Shown here piece by piece: positions 61,301 to 64,000 of a stretch of 64,000 nt of DNA. The first letter of the stretch is position 1. Each line of letters begins with the position of its first letter. The stretch is from assembly GCA_021014325.1 (NCBI GenBank), contig CM037464.1, positions 449,001 to 513,000 of the forward strand. Direction: 5' to 3'. The notes beneath the pieces are model-generated. The model did no database searches. It worked only from the letters and a program-made list of their open reading frames with translations, and was not told the DNA's origin. The DNA is from Plazaster borealis (taxonomy: Eukaryota; Echinodermata; Asteroidea; Forcipulatida; Labidiasteridae). The position numbers and the translations under genes were made by a program.

Positions 61301-63769
61301 ATGAGCAGAGCACACTGTTGAAGACTCTACTATATCTCACCCCAGCTTCCTCTTAGAACCAACATTTATCCCACAAGAGATTTTGATTTCATGGCTGTTA
61401 TAAACTAATAAACTACTCGGCTCCTATATTTGTCAACTTGAGAAAACTCTTGACAGGTGTCAATGGATTTATGCAAATGAGGCATTTTGTCCTGACATGC
61501 CCTCTCTCTAGTGGTGTATAGGCTACACCAATCTGAACAATGAGATCCCATATATTTCTCTTGGATTAAGTCTATTCCACAGTCAGAAATTAATGCAGGT
61601 ATTACAGCCATAGGGACAGACACGTAAAAAAATAATAATAGCAAAACTTATAATGCAGCAGGGACAGACACTGAGAGTAATTTCCTAGGGACCTGAGATA
61701 TATTTGTAGAGTGAGGGATCGGGGGATTATGGTATAAGGGAAAGGGGTGGAGTTGGGGTCAGGTTGTTGGAAGGCTGCAACTCCTAGCTCTGCCACTATG
61801 CCACTTCAGCAGTGTTCAAACATTATACTCTTGCCTGAAACAAAACATCAGAGGTCTAAATATTTGAAGTAAATTAATCATAAGATTAACTAAATTAAAA
61901 TTTTATAAATCATATTTTTTCCAGGCCAATGTGAGGGGGAGGAAATGCGACAAGTGTCAAGCAAACAGTTTCAGTCTGCAGCCTACGTTATCTGAAGGTT
62001 GTACTAGCTGCTTCTGCTTTGGAATCACTGATGACTGCAGACAAACTAACTACGTCAGGAAACAGGTCAAATATCTCAATGAGGTCTTTAAGATAATGAT
62101 TAGTTTGATTGCAAAAATTGTAGGGTCTGACGGAAACCAGTTTCAACTTTGTGGGCAGACCTTGGTAAAGAAATGCAATAAATAAACCTAAACTGTTCCT
62201 AGTTATGACATCTGCTTTAGGATGTGAAAGATAACAATTAACAGCATTTATAAAACGCATTATGAATCACAGATTACTCAATGTGCCTTACAGTAGAAGC
62301 AAAAGTTAAAACAATGAACAACAGAAAAAAACAAAAAACAAAAGATCATGGGTTCAAATTCCACCAAAGTTGCCAGTTGATTTTTTTCCCCCACAGGACT
62401 CTGAACGAACTTTAGGTATGCAGTGATTTTAACAAGTCAGTGTTGGGTAGCAGCTCTAAAAAAGTCCCGCTAGGGCCATTTCCAAGGAAATAAAACGCTG
62501 CAGAAATTTCCTCTGTTTTTTTTAAAAACCCCACCCTATGATCTTTTCATATTTGATGCAATTTTCCAGGAAAAAAATTACACTTAGTAGGTATAAAGAC
62601 CCTTTTACACTACATCAATTTCCCAGGAAATTCCTGCGAAAATGTATTTGACCTTTTCACACTTGAATTGCTAACCCTAGCAAATTTGGGAGTAGGTTTA
62701 AGCAATTTAACCCCGGGGTTAGCATCTTGAGTGTGCATTTCCCCCATGAAAATTGCATCATGTGTGGAATGAACAAGGGGTGGTGGAGGGGTTAAGATTC
62801 CCACAGAATTTCCTGGGGTTTTATTTCTTGGGAATTGGCTCGGTAAGGGTGGTCTTAACCCTTGGGATATATTTCCCAAGCAAGGGTACTGCTATTTCCC
62901 AGGAGTTTGCCAGGGTTAGCAACCCCAGTGTGAACAGGTCAACCATAAAGGGGCTGAATGTATAATTCTCTTCATCTTTTAACAGCTACGGATGTCTTCT
63001 CGTACCAATGACTTTTCAGTCAGTGATGTATTTTACAGTGTTCCTACACAACGTGGAGTGACTTTTACCACAGAGCGTGTTGATCTGAATGCTACCGAAG
63101 CTTTCATTACACTGAATGTACAGGAATTATACTGGAATCTACCCATTGCTTTCATTGGCAACAAGGTAAGGTTCCTTAAATAATTTGCCAGATTTTTTTT
63201 TGATCATTGAAATGACCTTGACCTAGTTTCATAAAATTATATAACTATCCAGTTTTGCAAGTGCTTATGCATACCATATGATATTAAATTTCAATGTAAT
63301 TTGCTTTGTTGTGAATTTTCATTTTGTGAATAAGTAAATTTTTCCCCAACAATTTTTTTTTTTAAACAGTCTTTGTAAAGATGCTGAGCTAAGCATATTT
63401 GTAGATGCAAAATATTTGTATCACTCTATGCTTTATTTTCAGTCCTTAAATTTTATCACTTTTGGCTATATGTGTTTGAGAACTTAAGAAGGATATTTGG
63501 AAAAGTTTATCGGCTCTCCAAAAATTTGGTTCAATTAACTTTCTTTTTGATGAGATTTAAATTGAGGTACATTTTTTTCTATGCACTAGGTTTCTTCATA
63601 TGGAGGGTTTCTTAATTTCACTGTTGCGTATCGATTGAGACCCCCTACTCTAATCCCAGTAGAATCAACCATAGACATCAAGATTCTTGGGACACGTTAC
63701 TCTATCATCATGGACATCCCAGAACCTCCTCCAGACAATCAACAAGCAAAAAGTGTCAAACTTCTAGAG
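34075..63769 (+). CDS. LAMA1/2-like: Laminin subunit alpha (alpha-1/alpha-2 type), 25 exons, partial at both ends
   Basis: Secreted basement-membrane chain that pairs with laminin beta and gamma. Twenty-five exons (listed separately) join in one frame without a stop, giving about 1282 residues. Numbering from the split Gly at the first exon: LN about 1-250, LE1-4 about 251-500, first half of LE5 then L4a about 512-705, second half of LE5 and LE6-13 about 705-1145, first half of LE14, then L4b from about 1163 to the window edge. Two L4 domains, each inserted in a split LE repeat (5 and 14), is the known layout of vertebrate alpha-1 and alpha-2; alpha-3 and alpha-5 differ. The start codon and signal peptide are missing, because the first visible exon opens inside a codon. 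The C-terminal rod, coiled coil and LG domains lie beyond position 64000. All introns are GT-AG. The alpha-1 versus alpha-2 distinction cannot be made, since the gene probably predates that vertebrate split. Confidence 0.95.
35036..35260 (+). other. Unrecognised 75-codon Cys-rich open frame inside a laminin intron
   Basis: Reads [20 protein letters not shown], then [16 protein letters not shown], and ends in an acidic tail before a stop. Five Cys and two His in 30 residues suggest a zinc-binding fragment, perhaps from a transposase or other mobile-element protein. There is no ATG at the start and I cannot name a family. It may be chance. Confidence 0.2.
36277..36598. repeat. Minisatellite, about 6 units of 48-55 bp
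   Basis: Each unit holds ggaatctatatgaatct, (t)ccattttacc or (t)tccttttacc, catatcaagt or cataagtga, and aaaattct. Units of 55 bp alternate with shorter ones of 48-50 bp lacking the atc of tatcaag. Units differ by several substitutions, so it is old. It lies in the long laminin intron. Confidence 0.85.
37617..37645. repeat. (TAA)n microsatellite
   Basis: About 29 bases of perfect TAA/AAT repeat in the long laminin intron. Confidence 0.95.
38936..39345 (-). mobile_element. tRNA-derived SINE, family 3, near full length
   Basis: Read on the - strand: a tRNA-like head (cgcagtggccaatcagtctg ... gtgggttcaggtccc), the body motif catgagtaagatacttgacc, an internal stretch with three copies of ccaagttagaaac (39091-39146), and the tail gtagataagcgctatataag plus an AT-rich end. 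It links the heads at 21.3 and 63.9 kb with the tails at 12.7 and 57.8 kb into one family. Confidence 0.65.
40496..40638. mobile_element. Hairpin element (MITE-like), family 1, best-preserved copy
   Basis: 143 bp. The left end ggccgtatccgaattggcgg and the right end accaattcggacacggtc are inverted copies of about 37 bp with 3-4 mismatches, continuing through tacagctacggctatg. The core gttgctaagggtgttc matches the 15.6-kb and 10.5-kb copies. No reading frame of note. Confidence 0.75.
42969..43065. repeat. AAG and AATA microsatellites
   Basis: (AAG)n at 42969-42997, then an AT-rich compound (AATA)n/(AAT)n tract from about 43012. Confidence 0.9.
44302..44604 (+). CDS. LAMA1/2-like: Laminin alpha exon B (LN domain, middle)
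   Basis: 303 bp, phase 0 at both ends. Acceptor ctcag at 44297-44301, donor gtaagt at 44605. Reads [20 protein letters not shown] and later [11 protein letters not shown] and GEIHTS, all diagnostic of the laminin alpha LN domain. It directly continues the VTITVDLQQ end of exon A across a 9.9-kb intron. Confidence 0.95.
44908..45021 (+). CDS. LAMA1/2-like: Laminin alpha exon C (LN domain, C-terminal part)
   Basis: 114 bp, phase 0 at both ends. Acceptor ctctcag, donor gtaaga. Encodes [17 protein letters not shown] followed by LLGGLMSN and ends VYRR, matching the last LN beta strands of laminin alpha chains. Confidence 0.94.
46723..46824 (+). CDS. LAMA1/2-like: Laminin alpha exon D (end of LN, start of LE1)
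   Basis: 102 bp, phase 0 at both ends. Acceptor ttccccag, donor gtaagt. Reads [20 protein letters not shown], the usual junction where LN passes into the first laminin-type EGF repeat. Confidence 0.94.
47288..47405 (+). CDS. LAMA1/2-like: Laminin alpha exon E (LE1)
   Basis: 118 bp; starts in phase 0 and ends after one base of a codon. Acceptor attag, donor gtgagt. Encodes [17 protein letters not shown] and then a Pro/Gly-rich link, the cysteine pattern of LE1. Confidence 0.94.
47812..47910 (-). mobile_element. Fragment of tRNA-like element, family 2
   Basis: Carries gcactgtacactcagtcctg and tccgagtcctt, matching the outer part of the 12.1-kb copy; the tRNA-like core is missing. Lies in the intron between exons E and F, followed by an ATGA repeat at 47920-47938. 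Confidence 0.45.
48288..48497 (+). CDS. LAMA1/2-like: Laminin alpha exon F (LE2)
   Basis: 210 bp. Acceptor tttccag, donor gtaagt. With the carried-over C it reads [18 protein letters not shown], then the long LE2 loop and [18 protein letters not shown]. The repeat is enlarged as in vertebrate LE2 of alpha-1/2. Confidence 0.94.
48764..48838 (-). mobile_element. tRNA-related SINE head
   Basis: On the - strand: gggctagatagctcagtttg (A box) and aggtcacaggttcaagtccc (B box). Part of the D/anticodon region seems deleted, so this is a tRNA-derived repeat and not a tRNA gene. Lies in the intron between exons F and G. Confidence 0.55.
49069..49160 (+). CDS. LAMA1/2-like: Laminin alpha exon G (LE3, first part)
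   Basis: 92 bp. Acceptor ctgtag, donor gttagt (weaker than its neighbours). Encodes [19 protein letters not shown] and ends KMYEGL. The reading frame stays open past the donor, so the boundary was set by the need to join NPGDCFC of the next exon. Confidence 0.88.
49533..49688 (+). CDS. LAMA1/2-like: Laminin alpha exon H (LE3 end, LE4 start)
   Basis: 156 bp, phase 0 at both ends. The acceptor gccaaag has a mixed pyrimidine tract; the donor is gtaagt. Reads [20 protein letters not shown], then [17 protein letters not shown] and CVCK. Confidence 0.92.
49901..50041 (+). CDS. LAMA1/2-like: Laminin alpha exon I (LE4 end, first half of LE5)
   Basis: 141 bp, phase 0 at both ends. Acceptor tattag, donor gtcagt. 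Encodes [19 protein letters not shown] and [10 protein letters not shown], the half LE repeat that leads into the first L4 domain. It has exactly the same length and phase as the corresponding exon before L4b (61925-62065). Confidence 0.93.
50810..50977 (+). CDS. LAMA1/2-like: Laminin alpha exon J (L4a, first part)
   Basis: 168 bp, phase 0 at both ends. Acceptor caacag, donor gtatgt. Reads MSGWFVTN and [13 protein letters not shown], the standard opening and core motif of laminin domain IV (L4). Confidence 0.94.
50985..51270 (+). mobile_element. Possible tRNA-derived SINE
   Basis: A B-box-like ggttcgaatccc at 51053-51064, followed by a body and an A/T-rich end with aaggaaataattaaataaag. No second copy is obvious in the window and the tRNA head is poor, so the call is tentative. 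Lies in the intron between exons J and K. Confidence 0.35.
52143..52241 (+). CDS. LAMA1/2-like: Laminin alpha exon K (L4a, middle)
   Basis: 99 bp, phase 0 at both ends. Acceptor ttaacag, donor gtaaga. Encodes [14 protein letters not shown], the most conserved L4 strand, then a Pro/Asp-rich loop ending DIDIIME. Confidence 0.94.
52672..52901 (+). CDS. LAMA1/2-like: Laminin alpha exon L (L4a, C-terminal part)
   Basis: 230 bp, starts in phase 0 and ends after two bases of an Arg codon. Acceptor attaag, donor gtgagt. Contains [19 protein letters not shown] and [19 protein letters not shown], typical of the second half of laminin domain IV. Confidence 0.93.
53258..53369 (+). CDS. LAMA1/2-like: Laminin alpha exon M (end of L4a, second half of LE5)
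   Basis: 112 bp. Acceptor attag, donor gtaaga. Reads [10 protein letters not shown], then [15 protein letters not shown], where L4a returns into the interrupted LE5. A minisatellite begins about 24 bp after the donor. Confidence 0.94.
53393..53929 (+). repeat. 23-bp minisatellite, about 23 copies, in laminin intron
   Basis: The unit centres on ccctcctgaacaagactag followed by aatt. Variants are ctcttgaac, ctcctgaac, ctcgtgaac and a few with gatcaag; one unit carries an extra aatag. The array begins about 24 bp after the donor of exon M and fills most of the left part of that intron. Right-hand units are the most uniform, suggesting recent expansion there. Confidence 0.95.
54267..54380 (+). 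CDS. LAMA1/2-like: Laminin alpha exon N (LE5 end, LE6 start)
   Basis: 114 bp, phase 0 at both ends. Acceptor ttgaag, donor gtaagt. Encodes [16 protein letters not shown] followed by [20 protein letters not shown]. Confidence 0.93.
55677..55840 (-). mobile_element. tRNA-like element, family 2
   Basis: gtgctttccaagtctcatgtg, then ctggtttggattcgaaccca (B box on the - strand) and a tRNA-like arm region with gactgctaaaccactgagcg. Lies in the intron between exons N and O. Confidence 0.5.
55966..56093 (+). CDS. LAMA1/2-like: Laminin alpha exon O (LE6 end, LE7 start)
   Basis: 128 bp; starts in phase 0 and ends after two bases of an Asn codon. Acceptor tggtag, donor gtatgt. Reads [19 protein letters not shown] and [11 protein letters not shown]. 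Confidence 0.93.
56549..56635 (+). CDS. LAMA1/2-like: Laminin alpha exon P (LE7)
   Basis: 87 bp. Acceptor tttccag, donor gtaagg. Joined to the previous exon it reads NNFSPSCVF, then [19 protein letters not shown] is also found in vertebrate laminin alpha-1, supporting the assignment. Confidence 0.93.
57160..57377 (+). CDS. LAMA1/2-like: Laminin alpha exon Q (LE7 end, LE8)
   Basis: 218 bp. Acceptor tctaag, donor gtattt. Encodes [20 protein letters not shown] and [22 protein letters not shown]8 opens with Cys-X3-Cys instead of the usual Cys-X-Cys, a two-residue insertion inside the first disulfide loop. The codons there are unambiguous. Confidence 0.93.
57617..57790 (+). mobile_element. Hairpin element, family 4, left half only
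   Basis: Starts ttggttgaccttttcacac and continues aattgctaacccttgcaaa, matching the left end of the complete element at 62648-62942. The inverted right end is missing. Lies in the intron between exons Q and R. Confidence 0.55.
57804..57882 (+). mobile_element. SINE 3' tail with (ATT)n
   Basis: gcgccttgagcgtcactgag, then gtgcgctatataagaagcc and ATT repeats. Same tail as at 12.7 and 38.9 kb; a head is not visible. Confidence 0.6.
58045..58151 (+). CDS. LAMA1/2-like: Laminin alpha exon R (LE9)
   Basis: 107 bp, ends in phase 0. Acceptor ccatag, donor gtaagt. Reads [13 protein letters not shown] and [16 protein letters not shown], an ordinary LE repeat. Confidence 0.94.
58717..58900 (+). CDS. 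LAMA1/2-like: Laminin alpha exon S (LE9 end, LE10)
   Basis: 184 bp, ends after one base of an Ala codon. Acceptor atgcag, donor gtaagt. Encodes [20 protein letters not shown] and [15 protein letters not shown]. Confidence 0.94.
59317..59453 (+). CDS. LAMA1/2-like: Laminin alpha exon T (LE11)
   Basis: 137 bp. Acceptor aaacag, donor gtatgt. Reads [19 protein letters not shown], then [12 protein letters not shown] and ends TGCK. HWGYD at this place is shared with vertebrate alpha-1. Confidence 0.94.
60213..60277 (+). CDS. LAMA1/2-like: Laminin alpha exon U (LE12, first part)
   Basis: 65 bp, the shortest exon here, ending after two bases of a Ser codon. Acceptor tgtcag, donor gtaaaa. Encodes [20 protein letters not shown]. 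The next exon must complete the codon with one base, which the third of three duplicated acceptors does. Confidence 0.92.
60708..61064 (+). repeat. Three identical 119-bp tandem copies across a splice acceptor
   Basis: Copies at 60708-60826, 60827-60945 and 60946-61064 appear identical base for base. Each holds 67 bp of intron end (with the pyrimidine-rich gttttggttttgttttg), the acceptor aaacaag, and the first 52 bases of laminin exon V. In copies 1 and 2 the exon start runs into intron sequence and an in-frame TGA (60836-60838 and 60955-60957). Only the third copy gives the full exon. Confidence 0.97.
61013..61175 (+). CDS. LAMA1/2-like: Laminin alpha exon V (LE12 end, LE13)
   Basis: 163 bp. 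Acceptor aaacaag, donor gttagt. Reads [20 protein letters not shown], then [16 protein letters not shown] and a Cys-rich end CVCK. Its first 52 bases, together with the upstream intron end, are present in three identical tandem copies; only this third copy runs on into the rest of the exon. The other two end in an in-frame stop. Confidence 0.93.
61925..62065 (+). CDS. LAMA1/2-like: Laminin alpha exon W (LE13 end, first half of LE14)
   Basis: 141 bp, phase 0 at both ends. Acceptor ttccag; the donor gtcaaa is weak. Encodes [15 protein letters not shown] and [10 protein letters not shown], the half repeat before L4b. Same length and phase as the exon before L4a. Confidence 0.92.
62648..62942. 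mobile_element. Hairpin element, family 4, complete
   Basis: 295 bp. The left end ttgaccttttcacacttgaa and the right end cccagtgtgaacaggtcaa form an inverted repeat of about 36 bp that also includes ctaaccctagca versus gccagggttag. No coding capacity. It ends about 40 bp before the acceptor of laminin exon X, so it may include the branch-point region. Confidence 0.65.
62986..63165 (+). CDS. LAMA1/2-like: Laminin alpha exon X (L4b, first part)
   Basis: 180 bp, phase 0 at both ends. Acceptor taacag, donor gtaagg. Reads [19 protein letters not shown] and [14 protein letters not shown], the core motif of a second laminin domain IV. Confidence 0.93.
63590..63769 (+). CDS. LAMA1/2-like: Laminin alpha exon Y (L4b, middle), last exon in the window
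   Basis: 180 bp, phase 0 at both ends. Acceptor actag, donor gtaggg. Reads [14 protein letters not shown], a loop [15 protein letters not shown] and a Pro-rich end. The rest of L4b and the C-terminal half of the chain are beyond the right edge. Confidence 0.9.
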
Positions 63770-63854
63770 GTAGGGGAACCTCTCAGACAATTAACTTCCA
63801 CCTCTTTTGGGTTTTGAATTGATTTGAAATGTCACAATGTGTTAACCCACATAC

Positions 63855-63957
63855 ACGAAGCGATAATAGTTAAGTGTCTCGCGTGTAAGACTGGGACTCA
63901 AACGCACACTCTGATCAGAAACACCAGAGTGCAGTGCCTTTGACCGCTCAGCCACAA
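63855..63957 (-). mobile_element. tRNA-derived SINE, family 3 (head)
   Basis: On the - strand: gttgtggctgagcggtcaaa (A box), gtgcgtttgagtcccagtc (B box) and acgcgagacacttaac. Same family as 21.3 and 38.9 kb. Lies just after the last laminin exon of the window. Confidence 0.65.
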
Positions 63958-64000
63958 CAAACCAATGAAAGAAAGACAATATTACAATATGGACTCATAC

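Overview
The window is animal genomic DNA: intron-rich, AT-rich, full of short dispersed repeats, with no bacterial-style gene packing. The only gene I can support is the 5' half of one large multi-exon gene on the + strand, a laminin alpha subunit of the alpha-1/alpha-2 type. I read 25 coding exons between 34075 and 63769. Each has AG/GT borders and they join in one frame (3845 coding bases, about 1282 residues). The domain order is LN, LE1-4, a split LE5 holding the first L4 (domain IV), LE6-13, then the start of a split LE14 holding the second L4. The gene runs off the right edge. The exon with the start codon and signal peptide was not found; it lies in the left 34 kb or beyond the left edge.

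The organism is probably a marine deuterostome, most likely an echinoderm and perhaps a sea star. This is inference from the laminin type, the repeat style (tRNA-derived SINEs with a 'gcgctatataagaa' tail and ATT repeats, hairpin elements) and remembered similarity. It is not a species call.

Layout. Positions 1-34074 hold no gene I can support. They contain transposon remnants: a LINE 3' end at 6.8-7.0 kb (-), tRNA-like elements at 12.1 and 13.9 kb, hairpin elements at 2.4, 10.5 and 15.6 kb, a SINE at 21.3 kb, a well-delimited solo LTR at 24851-26423 with a 5-bp target duplication, a LINE reverse transcriptase remnant at 28 kb and a long palindrome at 28.8 kb. Positions 34075-34370 are the first visible laminin exon. 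A 9.9-kb intron follows, carrying a minisatellite, a full-length SINE and a hairpin element. From 44302 to 63769 lie 24 closely spaced exons.

Two introns are notable. Intron 13 holds a 23-bp minisatellite of about 23 copies starting some 24 bp after a splice donor. The 3' end of the intron at 60.7-61.0 kb carries three identical 119-bp copies that span a splice acceptor and the first 52 bases of an exon, so the gene has two decoy acceptors that lead straight to a stop codon.

The protein would be secreted and would assemble with laminin beta and gamma chains into the basement-membrane heterotrimer. The LN domain drives network polymerisation and the LE rods act as spacers. The trimerising coiled coil and receptor-binding LG domains would lie to the right of this window.
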